Shown here one piece after another: positions 27,157-35,657 of a DNA stretch of 40,391 nt. Positions within the stretch are counted from its first letter, which is position 1. The number at the start of each line of letters is the position of its first letter. This stretch comes from Calorimonas adulescens (GTDB lineage Bacteria > Bacillota > Thermoanaerobacteria > Thermoanaerobacterales > UBA4877), in the NCBI RefSeq assembly GCF_008274215.1, contig NZ_VTPS01000023.1, forward strand, positions 1 through 40,391. Direction: 5' to 3'. The translations under genes and the position numbers were made by a program. The notes below the pieces were generated by a model. The model did not search any database, was not told the DNA's origin, and saw nothing but the letters and a program-made list of their open reading frames with translations.

Positions 27157-27231
27157 AACGTTGTACACCTCCATATTTTATATTCGACTTCAATTCAGAT
27201 TTTCCTCCAATAATTGAATTTTTTTGTTCAA

Positions 27232-27260
27232 AATATATCATGATAGAATTAATCCATCAA
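27232..27260 (-). promoter_or_regulatory. Probable sigma-A promoter of korDABC
   Basis: On the minus strand TTGATG (27255-27260) and TATATT (27232-27237) are separated by 17 bases. The leader before korD is about 70 bases and contains an extra GGAGG site (27204-27208) followed by a short TTG-started frame. Confidence 0.55.
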
Positions 27261-27263
27261 ATT

Positions 27264-28064
27264 TCATTTCATTTTGAATAAAATCTTATTAAGATCAATA
27301 ACCTTAATTAAATTATTGAGACTGTCAATACCTTTGTAATCATTTAAACTTATTCTGAGAGGCGTAAGTGAAATAAAACCATTATCTATGGCATTTACGT
27401 CTGTACCCGGCTGATTGTTTGTATCAATCTTTTTACCTGAAAGCCAATAATATTTTCTGTGGTGTGGATCTACTCTCTCTTCAAATGAGTTTTCATACTT
27501 TACAGTTCCTAATGTTGTTACTTTTATGCCTTTAACCTTTTTTATATTGCCATCTCCCGGTATATTTATGTTAATTAACAAATTGCTAAGATCATCATAA
27601 TTACCCAGTAAGCTTGAAATTAAATCACAAATAAAATAGGATGTAAAATCATATCTAACATTTTCATGTTCAGCAATAGAAACGGCAATCGCTGGTACGC
27701 CATAAAAATGTGCCTCTATTGCTGCTGAAACTGTTCCGGAATAAATAATATCGGTTCCTAAATTTGCACCTCTATTTATTCCAGATATTACAAAATCAGG
27801 TTTTGATTTTAATAAAACCTCCATTGATAACTTGACACAATCAGCCGGTGTACCATTTACACAAAAAGATTTGTATAGCTTCTCATTGCTATAGTATTGC
27901 AATTCACTTACTCGTAAAGGTTTATGCATGGTTATTGCATGGCTTACTGCGCTTCTTTCCTTATCTGGTGCCACTACAAGCACTTCGTAAATTTTTGATA
28001 ATACGTATGCCAAATTATGAATACCAGGCGAATAAATTCCGTCATCGTTAGTTAATAATACCAT
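27264..28064 (-). CDS. surE: 5'/3'-nucleotidase SurE
   Basis: SurE is a metal-dependent survival phosphatase acting on nucleoside monophosphates and related phosphates. The 266-residue protein has TNDDG near the start (D7, D8), a conserved serine in ERSAVSHAIT (S38), VNGTPADCVK and SGINRGANLG. The length agrees with the family. A GGGGG ribosome site precedes the ATG, and a promoter is visible upstream. It is a single gene, divergent from a broken gene on the plus strand, and lies downstream on the same strand as the carboxyltransferase terminator. Confidence 0.94.
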   Translation of the reverse strand: MVLLTNDDGIYSPGIHNLAYVLSKIYEVLVVAPDKERSAVSHAITMHKPLRVSELQYYSNEKLYKSFCVNGTPADCVKLSMEVLLKSKPDFVISGINRGANLGTDIIYSGTVSAAIEAHFYGVPAIAVSIAEHENVRYDFTSYFICDLISSLLGNYDDLSNLLININIPGDGNIKKVKGIKVTTLGTVKYENSFEERVDPHHRKYYWLSGKKIDTNNQPGTDVNAIDNGFISLTPLRISLNDYKGIDSLNNLIKVIDLNKILFKMK

Positions 28065-28101
28065 AGTAATCCCCCGATTATATTATCTTAATCTAAAATT
28101 A

Positions 28102-28129
28102 AATATATTGTTATATAACATTATAACAA
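28102..28129 (-). promoter_or_regulatory. Probable promoter of surE with palindrome
   Basis: On the minus strand TTGTTA (28124-28129) and TATATT (28102-28107) lie 16 bases apart. A perfect 12-base palindrome TGTTATATAACA (28109-28120) occupies the spacer, which also lies upstream of the divergent pseudogene. Confidence 0.5.
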
Positions 28130-28140
28130 GGAGTGATCTA

Positions 28141-28616
28141 TTGATACAGATAGACAATGCAGGCAGTGGGAGTTTAATTGGAGGTACAAGTATCGGCATT
28201 TTGCGTGTTGAGACAACGGAATACACTATTATGACATTATACCCTTAGACTATTATAATACGGAAAACTGTAAAAATAAAATGTATCTTTAATTATACAC
28301 TTCAACATAATAAAAAGAAAATTAATGCATTAAAAATAAATAGAGAAGAATCAATAAAGATATGCAGAAGATATATGTTTGATATTTCATTTGAGTGGTT
28401 AAATTCGAATCATTTTACAAAAACAGAAAAGGGTTTTGTAAGATAGGATGGAAAAGTTGGCAAAATATGATAACAGCTCCTATGCTATGCAAATTAAAAT
28501 ACCAAAAAGTATGCTACAGGTGCGACAATTTTATATACCCGGAAGAGAAGACCTACAAAATAACATATACAACTTATATGATTAACAATATTTATATCCA
28601 TACGTATTGTTGATTC
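28141..28616 (+). pseudogene. Frameshifted remnant of a conserved clostridial protein of unknown function
   Basis: A strong AAGGAGTGAT site (28128-28137) is followed by a TTG start and 35 codons beginning MIQIDNAGSGSLIGG, ended by TAG at 28246. In the +2 frame the sense continues as YYDIIPLDYYNTENC (about 28227-28289) and stops at 28290. The original frame resumes with INREESIKICRRYMF and FEWLNSNHF up to about 28430. The +2 frame then gives FYKNRKGFCKIGWKSWQ and a Cys-x2-Cys VCYRCDNFIYPEEK to TGA at 28611. The pieces read as one protein broken by several indels. From memory, the IDNAGSGSLIGGT start belongs to a conserved clostridial hypothetical family; I cannot confirm it here. It ends at a bidirectional terminator. 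Confidence 0.65.
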
Positions 28617-28660
28617 CTAAAAAACCCCAAAACAATTAATGGGGCTTTTCAGGAATCAAC
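28609..28660. terminator. Bidirectional terminator between the pseudogene and the carboxyltransferase gene
   Basis: Outer arms GTTGATTCCT (28609-28618) and AGGAATCAAC (28651-28660) enclose inner A-run plus CCCC and GGGGC plus TTTT. It serves the convergent plus-strand remnant and the minus-strand operon. Confidence 0.75.
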
Positions 28661-28670
28661 CTAAATCAAT

Positions 28671-30071
28671 TTATACTGGATATACTTTATTTTCCTTATC
28701 TAATATATTGTCGTCGATATTATAGTTTTTCGCTTTTCTATATTTAAAAAAGTTTAATGCTACTTGGGGAAACAAAGCATAGGAAAGTATATCTTCCTCT
28801 TGTTCAATATATTCAGCAACTTCTTTTTTTATCTCGTCCAATTGAGGTTTTAAAAGGTCAGCCGGTCTAACATCTATAATCTCTTCATCCCCTATGATTT
28901 TTTCCTTTATCTCTTTCTTAATTGGAACCGGAGGTTTGCCATAGAGACCTTTTACGTAATCTTTTATTTCATTGGGTATCATTTTGTATCTTTCACCAGT
29001 AATGACATTAAGCACAGCTTGAGTACCTACCATTTGACTTAATGGGGTTACTAATGGGGGATAGCCTAATTCCTCTCTGACACGCGGAATTTCTTCTAGT
29101 ACTTTGTCATATTTGTCTAAAGCATTTGCTTGTGATAGCTGTGTTACTAAATTCGAGAGCATGCCGCCAGGAACTTGATATATTAAAACATTAGTGTCAA
29201 TACCTGAAATCAGAGAAGAAGAACTACCATTCATGTGATTATCACGTACTTTTTTAAAATACTCAGCTATCTTATTCAGCAAGCTCATATCAAGCCCAGT
29301 GTCATATGGAGTACCCTGTAAAATTGAGACAAAAGTTTCGGTTGGTGGTTGAGATGTTCCGAGAGATAACGGTGAAATTGCAGTGTCTATAACGTCGACG
29401 CCTGCTTCAATGGCTTTCAAGTATGTCATCGAAGCCATCCCACTGGTGTAATGGCTATGCAGTTGAATTGGAATATTAACTTCTCTTTTTAATGAGGTAA
29501 TTAAATTATAGGCATCAAATGGCTTTAAAATACCAGACATATCTTTTATGCATATGGAATCAGCTCCCATATTATAAAGCTCTTTTGCTAACTTAATGAA
29601 TGATTCTGTATCATGCACAGGACTTGCTGTATAAACAACAGTAGCCTGTGCATGGGCACCTGCTTTTTTCGTCACTTTAATCGATAAATCTAGGTTACGA
29701 ATATCATTTAATGCATCAAATATTCGTATAATGTTAATGCCGTTATCTACAGATTTATAAATAAATTTTGTCACCACATCGTCTGGATAATTTTTATAAC
29801 CAAGTAAATTTTGCCCTCGCAACAACATTTGCAGCGGTGTGTTTTTAAAAGCTTTTTTAAGTTTACGCAATCTATCCCATGGATCTTCATTCAAGTATCT
29901 TAGACATGCATCAAATGTTGCACCTCCCCACATTTCGACTGAATGATAACCAATTTTATCCATTGTTTCAGCGATTGGTAGCATTTCATCTGTGCTCATT
30001 CTGGTTGCTAGCAAAGACTGATGAGCATCTCTAAGAACAGTTTCTGTAATGCCTATCTTTTTTTCATTCAT
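28671..30071 (-). CDS. oadA: Carboxyltransferase subunit (OadA/PycB/5S type) without biotin domain
   Basis: A 466-residue carboxyltransferase of the oxaloacetate decarboxylase alpha / pyruvate carboxylase B / transcarboxylase 5S family. Metal and substrate residues are visible: TETVLRDAHQSLLATRM with D15, LLRGQN, the carbamylated lysine in CIKDMSG (K176), and LHSHYTSG (H205, H207). The C-terminal conserved carboxylase domain is present. The protein ends without the AMKM biotinyl domain, so a separate biotin carrier is required and none is in the window. The ATG at 30071 has AGGAG 8 bases upstream. It lies 4 bases after speE. Whether it makes or decarboxylates oxaloacetate cannot be told. Confidence 0.88.
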   Translation of the reverse strand: MNEKKIGITETVLRDAHQSLLATRMSTDEMLPIAETMDKIGYHSVEMWGGATFDACLRYLNEDPWDRLRKLKKAFKNTPLQMLLRGQNLLGYKNYPDDVVTKFIYKSVDNGINIIRIFDALNDIRNLDLSIKVTKKAGAHAQATVVYTASPVHDTESFIKLAKELYNMGADSICIKDMSGILKPFDAYNLITSLKREVNIPIQLHSHYTSGMASMTYLKAIEAGVDVIDTAISPLSLGTSQPPTETFVSILQGTPYDTGLDMSLLNKIAEYFKKVRDNHMNGSSSSLISGIDTNVLIYQVPGGMLSNLVTQLSQANALDKYDKVLEEIPRVREELGYPPLVTPLSQMVGTQAVLNVITGERYKMIPNEIKDYVKGLYGKPPVPIKKEIKEKIIGDEEIIDVRPADLLKPQLDEIKKEVAEYIEQEEDILSYALFPQVALNFFKYRKAKNYNIDDNILDKENKVYPV

Positions 30072-30075
30072 GAAT

Positions 30076-30906
30076 TTAATCTCCTTCCAGCATGATTTTG
30101 ATAAAAGAAGGAAGAGCAAAACAGGATTTAAATATATCTGGATTAAAGTATTTTGTTTCCAATTTAAAATCATTTATAGAAGTCTTTAAAGGGTTATAAA
30201 GTTTGGAACCCAAGGTAAAACACCAAAGACCACCTTGATAGGTAGGAACAATCCCTGTATACATATATGTGAGTGGATATATATCTTTTATCGTTTTAAA
30301 AATATCCACAGTGATATTTTTATTGATTATTGGGGATTCGCTCTGTACTGTCAAAATGCCATCTTTTTTTAGCGCTTCAAAGGTATTAGTATAAAAATCT
30401 TTATTGAACAGGCCCACTGCAGGTCCAATTGGATCTGTAGAATCAACAATAATCACATCATAAAAGTCTTTTTTTTCTTTAATGAACTTTATGCCATCAG
30501 TACATACAATATCTACAATTGGATTACTCAAACCACTGCTTATAGTGGGCAGAAATAATTTTGATGCTTTTATAACTTCTTCATCTATATCTACAAGCGT
30601 CACCTGTTGTACTGACCTGTGCTTTAATACTTCTCTTACTACGCCACCATCGCCGCCACCTATTATTAATACCCTCTGCGGATTTGGATGTGTAAACATT
30701 GGGACATGGGTTATCATTTCATGATAAAAGAATTCGTCCTTTTCAGTTGTTTGGACAATATCATCCAATACTAAAGCTCTTCCATATTGTTCAGTGTCAA
30801 TTACTACCAAATTTTGATATGGTGTCTTTACCGAATACAAAACATCTTTAATTTTTAAAGATAACCTCAATGAGCTTGACTGTTCTTCAGTAAACCAAAT
30901 ATTCAT
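30076..30906 (-). CDS. speE: Spermidine synthase
   Basis: SpeE transfers an aminopropyl group from decarboxylated S-adenosylmethionine, made by SpeD, to putrescine. The 276-residue protein has WFTEEQ at the start, YGRALVLDD, FFYHEMITHVP, the Rossmann motif GGGDGG (83-88) with VVREVLKH, and the catalytic aspartate region DSTDPIGPA. GGAGG lies upstream, and the ATG directly follows the rluB TAA. Unlike many Firmicutes there is no adjacent agmatinase speB; a carboxyltransferase gene follows. Confidence 0.95.
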   Translation of the reverse strand: MNIWFTEEQSSSLRLSLKIKDVLYSVKTPYQNLVVIDTEQYGRALVLDDIVQTTEKDEFFYHEMITHVPMFTHPNPQRVLIIGGGDGGVVREVLKHRSVQQVTLVDIDEEVIKASKLFLPTISSGLSNPIVDIVCTDGIKFIKEKKDFYDVIIVDSTDPIGPAVGLFNKDFYTNTFEALKKDGILTVQSESPIINKNITVDIFKTIKDIYPLTYMYTGIVPTYQGGLWCFTLGSKLYNPLKTSINDFKLETKYFNPDIFKSCFALPSFIKIMLEGD

Positions 30907-31635
30907 TTACCTACCTCCAAATATTTTTTTTAAGCTATTTAATTCAGTGTTGTTCATATATACCCATTGTCCTTCTTTTAAATCCCCAAGTTCTATTGGC
31001 CCAATTTTTAGTCTTATAAGATCTATTACAGGATGCCCGATATACTCAAACATTCTTCGTATTTGTCTTTTTTTACCTTCATGTATTTTTATTAATAAAT
31101 CACAGGTATTATGATAAACATTTAACAGTTTTATTTTAGCCGGGGATGTTTTAAAGTCATCAAGATCAATTCCCACTTTTAGCATATTTAGTTCTTCATC
31201 TTTTGGTTCGCCTTTTATACGTACTCTGTAAGTTTTTTCAATTTCATACTTTGGATGGGTTATTTTATACGCAAGATCTCCATCATTTGTTAACAACAGC
31301 AACCCCCTTGTATCTTTGTCAAGTCGCCCGATTGAAAAAATCCTTTCATTAATATCAATGAGATCCAAGACAGTTTTACGGCCAAATTCATCGCTTGAAG
31401 ATGTAATGTACCCTGCTGGTTTAAAAAGTTTAATATATATCTTGCGTACATTCATTTTAATTATATTCCCATCTAATTTTACTATATCAAGATCAGGTAT
31501 AATTTTAAATGACAAATCAGTAATTATTTTACCATTAATGGTTATTCTTCCAGAACGTATCAATTCCTCTGCTTTTCTTCGCGATGTAATTCCTGAAACT
31601 GATAGGTATTTTGAAATACGCATTAATTCCATCAT
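30907..31635 (-). CDS. rluB: RluB/RsuA-family pseudouridine synthase
   Basis: A 242-residue rRNA pseudouridine synthase. The N-terminal S4 RNA-binding domain (MRISKYLSVSGITSRRKAEELI) is followed by the catalytic domain, with the active aspartate D106 in GRLDKDTRGLLLLTNDG and KKRQIRRMFEYIGHPV. RluB-type modification of 23S rRNA is most likely, although RsuA-type specificity cannot be excluded. Several ATGs compete (31635, 31632, 31623). The GGTGA at the dacF stop suits the one at 31632 best. It is 1 base after dacF and runs directly into speE. Confidence 0.9.
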   Translation of the reverse strand: MMELMRISKYLSVSGITSRRKAEELIRSGRITINGKIITDLSFKIIPDLDIVKLDGNIIKMNVRKIYIKLFKPAGYITSSSDEFGRKTVLDLIDINERIFSIGRLDKDTRGLLLLTNDGDLAYKITHPKYEIEKTYRVRIKGEPKDEELNMLKVGIDLDDFKTSPAKIKLLNVYHNTCDLLIKIHEGKKRQIRRMFEYIGHPVIDLIRLKIGPIELGDLKEGQWVYMNNTELNSLKKIFGGR

Positions 31636-31636
31636 A

Positions 31637-32779
31637 TCACCATGTTAATTGATACTTCAATTTTAGATTGTACAATAAACTATTTATTTTTTCAACAAAA
31701 TTTTCCTTCTTACTAAATTGTTTTGCAACAAGAGGGAATCTTAAATTTCCATTATTAAACTCGATGAGAAGTTCTCCCAATACCTCATTTTCTTCTACAG
31801 GAGCCTCAACATAATTTGGTGACAATATTGTAGTCTTTACATATTCATCTTTCTTAATTGGTAGAATTAAATCCTGTTTACTGGCCAGGCCTATCATATT
31901 CGGTATGCCGTTAGAAACTTTAATATTTTTTAATACAGTATTTTTATTTATAACTTTTTTAAGCTGATAATTATCATAAATATAATTAAGGAGATTAATT
32001 GTATCATTCCAATCATCAGGACAATTTAAAGTTACGACAATCACACTAAATCCATTTCTTTCGCTGGCAGTAACCAGACACCTGCCTGATTTTTTAGTAT
32101 ATCCTGTTTTAACCCCATACACTCCATCATAGAGCCAAAGTAGTTTATTATGATTCTTTAGTTGCCTACCAAAGCTATTATTCCCTGAGGGTATTGTTTT
32201 ATATTTTGTAGACACTATATTTTTAAATTTTTGATTTTTAAGTGCATATTGTGCTATTAATGATAGATCGTATGCTGTTGTATAATGATTATCAATGCCG
32301 ATATCGAGTCCATGCGGATTGACAAAATGGGTATCATAGGCACCTATTTCAAAAGCTTTTTCATTCATCAATTTTACAAAATTTCCAACAGACCCAGATA
32401 TATGCTCCGCTATTGCAATTGCTGCATCATTTCCAGACTCAAGCATTAGCCCATATAGGAGATCTTCCATTCTTATTTTTTCTCCTGGCTTGAGTCCAAT
32501 AGATGACCCACCAACAAGCATGGGATTAATCCCAACTGCAACATAATCCTCTAAGTTGCTATTTTCAATTGCCAGAATTGCGGTCATTATTTTTGTAGTA
32601 CTTGCCATTGGCATTTTTACCTTTGGATTATACTTATATAAAACCCTGCCAGAATTAAAATCAATCGCAATTGCCGATTTTGCAGTAATTTGCAATTCAT
32701 TTTCAGCGTATATGTTCCTGTCTTTAAAAAATAATAATAAAATAACTAATATTGAAGATGCAAGCTTTTTATTCTTCAA
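31637..32779 (-). CDS. dacF: D-alanyl-D-alanine carboxypeptidase (DacF type)
   Basis: A 380-residue penicillin-binding protein 5 family enzyme that trims the terminal D-alanine of peptidoglycan stems. A signal peptide is visible (KNKK then a hydrophobic stretch to about residue 25). Catalytic motifs are S60-T-T-K63, S115-G-N117 and K224-T-G. The C-terminal beta domain (about 270-365) and a short tail follow. In spore formers the DacF paralogue acts in spore cortex, and the spore-gene context fits that, but a vegetative role is possible. The start is TTG, 7 bases after AGAGGTG. Confidence 0.93.
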   Translation of the reverse strand: MKNKKLASSILVILLLFFKDRNIYAENELQITAKSAIAIDFNSGRVLYKYNPKVKMPMASTTKIMTAILAIENSNLEDYVAVGINPMLVGGSSIGLKPGEKIRMEDLLYGLMLESGNDAAIAIAEHISGSVGNFVKLMNEKAFEIGAYDTHFVNPHGLDIGIDNHYTTAYDLSLIAQYALKNQKFKNIVSTKYKTIPSGNNSFGRQLKNHNKLLWLYDGVYGVKTGYTKKSGRCLVTASERNGFSVIVVTLNCPDDWNDTINLLNYIYDNYQLKKVINKNTVLKNIKVSNGIPNMIGLASKQDLILPIKKDEYVKTTILSPNYVEAPVEENEVLGELLIEFNNGNLRFPLVAKQFSKKENFVEKINSLLYNLKLKYQLTW

Positions 32780-32803
32780 TTGTATTCACCTCTCGCCAAG
32801 TAA

Positions 32804-32826
32804 AAACAAAGTGGGTTTTACCCACC
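32804..32826 (-). terminator. Terminator of the scpAB-ytfJ side
   Basis: On the minus strand GTGGGT, AAA loop, ACCCAC is followed by TTTGTTTTT. It lies immediately after the ytfJ stop. Confidence 0.75.
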
Positions 32827-33233
32827 TACTTCAAATCCCTGTTCTCATGATTATTTTTCTTAACATTTTCTATTAATGTCTGTAATTTTTCAATAAGTTG
32901 TGGAGCTATATCCAAAAGCCTATCAAGCAACGGATTTTCGTTAATAGGTAATAGCCTTATTTGCCCATTTCCGACAACTAAAAAAGCGACAGGATTTACT
33001 GATATACCTGCTCCACTACCGCCTACAAAAGGCAAATTTGTCTTATTTTCTTTATTATTATCTTCGTATTCCCCTCCGCCGGCAATAAAGCCAAAACTAA
33101 CTCTGGATATAGGGATAATAACTGAACCATCCGGTGATTCAACGGGATCACCTACAATTGTATTTACATCAACCATTTGTTTAAGATTAACCATCGTTGT
33201 GTCCATAAGACTATTAATAGGATTATCTGACAT
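32826..33233 (-). CDS. ytfJ: GerW/YtfJ family sporulation protein
   Basis: A 135-residue protein of the YtfJ (GerW) family. The hallmark VNTIVGDPVESPDGSVIIPISRV (residues 24-46 region) and FGFIAGGGEY are present, with VGGSGAGISVNPVAFLVV later. Bacillus GerW is required for germination-related properties of spores; the molecular activity is unknown. The ATG at 33233 has AGGAG 9 bases upstream. The ATG at 33242 abuts that site and is unlikely. A DUF2953-like gene lies 5 bases upstream, as in other spore formers. Confidence 0.9.
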   Translation of the reverse strand: MSDNPINSLMDTTMVNLKQMVDVNTIVGDPVESPDGSVIIPISRVSFGFIAGGGEYEDNNKENKTNLPFVGGSGAGISVNPVAFLVVGNGQIRLLPINENPLLDRLLDIAPQLIEKLQTLIENVKKNNHENRDLK

Positions 33234-33238
33234 TGCAT

Positions 33239-33766
33239 TCATCTCCTAATATATAAACTGTACATAGACTTTAGACTCTCAAATATAATATAGCCGATTC
33301 TAATTTTTATTATGCACTCAATATTACACTTTAATTTCAATTCATTAAACACGGCAGTAACATCAAAATGGCGTGTGTTTATCTTTTTTGCATGATTTTC
33401 TAACAAAACATTTAAAAAGCTTAGGACACTCCATAATAATCCGCTAAAAATACTGGTAATAGCTGCATCATATAAACCAATTTGTAATAAAATTTCAATC
33501 TTTATTATGGTAATTTTATTTACGAGGTTTATTAATATGTTTTTCATTATTTTATTACTTTTGCTAGAATGATAGTAGGGCTTATTTAAATAATCTATAA
33601 TTATTTTTGCTATATTATATATCTTTTTGTATATTAAAATCCCATTGATATATATTTCTACCTGAAAAGCGAAATCTTCGTTTGCTGGAAAATTGAATTT
33701 TAATGTAAGTAGTGAAAATATAAACAGCATGGAAAAAAATAAAAAAATATAAAACCCTAACCTCAT
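33239..33766 (-). CDS. DUF2953-like membrane-anchored protein (YtfI type)
   Basis: A 175-residue protein with a clear N-terminal membrane segment (LGFYIFLFFSMLFIFSLLTL) followed by a basic Lys/Ile/Asn-rich domain, and a second hydrophobic stretch around 105-120. Its ending GYIIFESLKSMYSLY and its position before ytfJ match the DUF2953/YtfI family that partners YtfJ. The sequence itself is weakly conserved, so context carries the call. The ATG has GGGGTG upstream. It follows the scpB terminator and lacks an obvious independent promoter. Confidence 0.7.
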   Translation of the reverse strand: MRLGFYIFLFFSMLFIFSLLTLKFNFPANEDFAFQVEIYINGILIYKKIYNIAKIIIDYLNKPYYHSSKSNKIMKNILINLVNKITIIKIEILLQIGLYDAAITSIFSGLLWSVLSFLNVLLENHAKKINTRHFDVTAVFNELKLKCNIECIIKIRIGYIIFESLKSMYSLYIRR

Positions 33767-33791
33767 TTATACACCCCTGTAATATTTTTCC

Positions 33792-33826
33792 CATAAAAAA
33801 AAATAATACACAAAATGTGTATTATT
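33792..33826 (-). terminator. Terminator after scpB
   Basis: On the minus strand AATAATACACA, TTT loop and TGTGTATTATT form a perfect 11-pair stem followed by nine T residues. It lies just past the scpB stop. Confidence 0.85.
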
Positions 33827-33833
33827 AAGTGAA

Positions 33834-34331
33834 TTACTCGATATCTGGCAAATCTTTTATAGAATTCAAACCAAAATATCTTAAAAAATTGTCTGTTGTT
33901 TCATATAAAATTGGTCTTCCTGGAGAATCTGATCTACCAGATTCTCTTATTAATCCCCTCTCTAAGAGTGTTTGAATTGATTTTTCGGAGTTAATACCTC
34001 TAATTTCGTCAACCCTTATCTTTGTAACAGGCTGGTTATATGCAATTATTGCCAGTGTTTCTATAGCCGCTTCTGATAGTCTATTTTCACTCTGAAAAAA
34101 ATTCTTTAGTATATCTCCAAATTCGGATTTTGTACACATACAGTAACCATTGGCAACCTTTTTAATTTGTATACCATGTAATTCGCTTGCATATATATCG
34201 ATAAGCTGTTGGAGTGAATTTCTAATAAAATCTATATTCACATTTAACATTATACTCAGTTCTTTTTCTGTCAACGGTTTTTCACTTAAAAATAGAATAG
34301 ACTCAATTAGCGGTGTTATTTGTGAATCCAT
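33834..34331 (-). CDS. scpB: Segregation and condensation protein ScpB
   Basis: ScpB forms the bacterial condensin with SMC and ScpA. The 165-residue protein has the two winged-helix regions typical of the family: ITPLIESILFLSEKPLTEKEL at the start, then SEAAIETLAIIAYNQPVTK and IRGINSEKSIQTLLERGLI. GRPILYETTDNFLRYFG lies near the end. A GGGGTAA ribosome site precedes the ATG. It overlaps scpA by 29 bases and is followed by a perfect terminator. Confidence 0.93.
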   Translation of the reverse strand: MDSQITPLIESILFLSEKPLTEKELSIMLNVNIDFIRNSLQQLIDIYASELHGIQIKKVANGYCMCTKSEFGDILKNFFQSENRLSEAAIETLAIIAYNQPVTKIRVDEIRGINSEKSIQTLLERGLIRESGRSDSPGRPILYETTDNFLRYFGLNSIKDLPDIE

Positions 34332-35025
34332 GTTTCTTACCCCTTTTAATCAAGATATCTCCAAAGTTTGCCGATTGAGTTGTTATAGTTAATCCTCTTT
34401 TTCCCATTTCCAATAATGCAATAAAAAACGAGATTATGTCTTGTCTCGTTTTACTATTTTTAGCAAATTTATTAAATGATAGATACGCAACTTTTCGTAG
34501 CATTCGAGTTATTTGAAATATTTTTTCGTGGACTGTATATCTCTTATTATTGTTAAATACTTCAATTTCTGAGCTCTTATATTTTTGATAAGCCTTTGAT
34601 AAACTGGATACTGAATAACTCTTTTTCTTTTTCAATTCAAAAGCAGTTTTTCTATAAAATATATTGTTTTCTTTGAGTTCTAAATCTCGTAACTTTTTAG
34701 CTATGTCTTTATATTTTTTGTACTCCTCTATTGCAGATAATATTTTATTAATTTCTACAATATCTTCACTTTCATCTTGTTGTTCGATGCCGCTATTATT
34801 AGGCAATATCATTCTGGATTTCAGTTCCAATAAAGAAGATGTAATAAAGAAAAAATTTGAGGAAAGCTCAGGGTTATACTCTTCTAATGTATTAACATAT
34901 TCTATATATTGATCAATAATTTTTATAAAAGAGACATCATAAATATTTACTTTTGAATCTTTAATTAAATGATATAGTAATTCATATGGACCTTCATACA
35001 ATTCAATCCTTACCATATAATCCAT
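34303..35025 (-). CDS. scpA: Segregation and condensation protein ScpA
   Basis: ScpA is the kleisin that bridges the SMC dimer. The 240-residue protein begins with the conserved IELYEGPYELLYHLI and VNIYDVSFIKIIDQY. It continues with FFITSSLLELKSRMILP, and a C-terminal winged helix near TRQDIISFFIALLEMGKRGLT contacts the SMC head. GGTG lies 8 bases before the ATG. It overlaps scpB and lies 15 bases after the site-2 protease gene, a neighbour pattern common in Firmicutes. Confidence 0.94.
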   Translation of the reverse strand: MDYMVRIELYEGPYELLYHLIKDSKVNIYDVSFIKIIDQYIEYVNTLEEYNPELSSNFFFITSSLLELKSRMILPNNSGIEQQDESEDIVEINKILSAIEEYKKYKDIAKKLRDLELKENNIFYRKTAFELKKKKSYSVSSLSKAYQKYKSSEIEVFNNNKRYTVHEKIFQITRMLRKVAYLSFNKFAKNSKTRQDIISFFIALLEMGKRGLTITTQSANFGDILIKRGKKHGFTNNTAN

Positions 35026-35040
35026 TTTTGATACACCTAT

Positions 35041-35625
35041 TTAAATAAATAAATGTAGAATCACATTATTCACCATGTTTAATATGGGATTTAGAATGTG
35101 CCCAATAACTCCCGTAATTAAAAGAATAAACAGGATTATCTGTCCTATCTGATCAAATTGTTGTAAATACAGATAATATTTCTGCGGTAACAAGCTGTAG
35201 AGTATATGTGATCCATCTAATGGTGATAATGGTATTAAATTAAAAATGCATAAACTTAAATTGAACCAGTAAATCAATATTAGCAAATTGTATATTACAC
35301 TACCTGGAGTTATAAATCTTAAAATTATAACAGATAATATAGAAATTAATAAATTTGACAATGGTCCCGCTATGGAAACTAAAAATATCCCAATTTTTCT
35401 ATTTGAAAAGTAAAGAGGATTTATGGGTACTGGTTTTGCCCATCCAAACCTAAAAATAAACAGCATAAATGCACCTACTGGGTCAAGATGTGCCAACGGG
35501 TTTAATGTCAATCTACCGGCATGTTTAGGCGTTGGATCCCCTAATTTGTATGCGGTTAAACCATGACTATACTCATGAACAGTTATCGCGATCAACAGTG
35601 CGGGTAGCTTATATAAGAATTCCAT
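35041..35625 (-). CDS. Site-2 protease family protein (M50, YwhC-like)
   Basis: A 194-residue intramembrane metalloprotease of family M50. The zinc site is HEYSH (H17, E18, H21), with the third ligand in LSPLDGSHIL near residue 140. NPLAHLDPVG and SIAGPLSNLLISIL are also conserved. About four to six hydrophobic segments fit a minimal S2P core without a PDZ domain. The natural substrate is unknown. The ATG has a GGAG about 12 bases upstream, rather distant. It lies between lysC (32 bases) and scpA (15 bases). Confidence 0.9.
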   Translation of the reverse strand: MEFLYKLPALLIAITVHEYSHGLTAYKLGDPTPKHAGRLTLNPLAHLDPVGAFMLFIFRFGWAKPVPINPLYFSNRKIGIFLVSIAGPLSNLLISILSVIILRFITPGSVIYNLLILIYWFNLSLCIFNLIPLSPLDGSHILYSLLPQKYYLYLQQFDQIGQIILFILLITGVIGHILNPILNMVNNVILHLFI

Positions 35626-35657
35626 TGAATTATTTTTCTCCTTTTCTGCTTATCTAA

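Noticed and set aside
28395-28613. Stand-alone 72-codon plus-strand gene with a GTG start
   Set aside because: Its start has no ribosome site, and upstream sense continues in another frame. It reads better as the tail of the frameshifted pseudogene.
33780-33809. Sigma-G-like promoter (GTATT, 18 bases, AATATTA) before the DUF2953-like gene
   Set aside because: The transcript would start inside the ribosome site, and the -35 lies in the scpB terminator stem.
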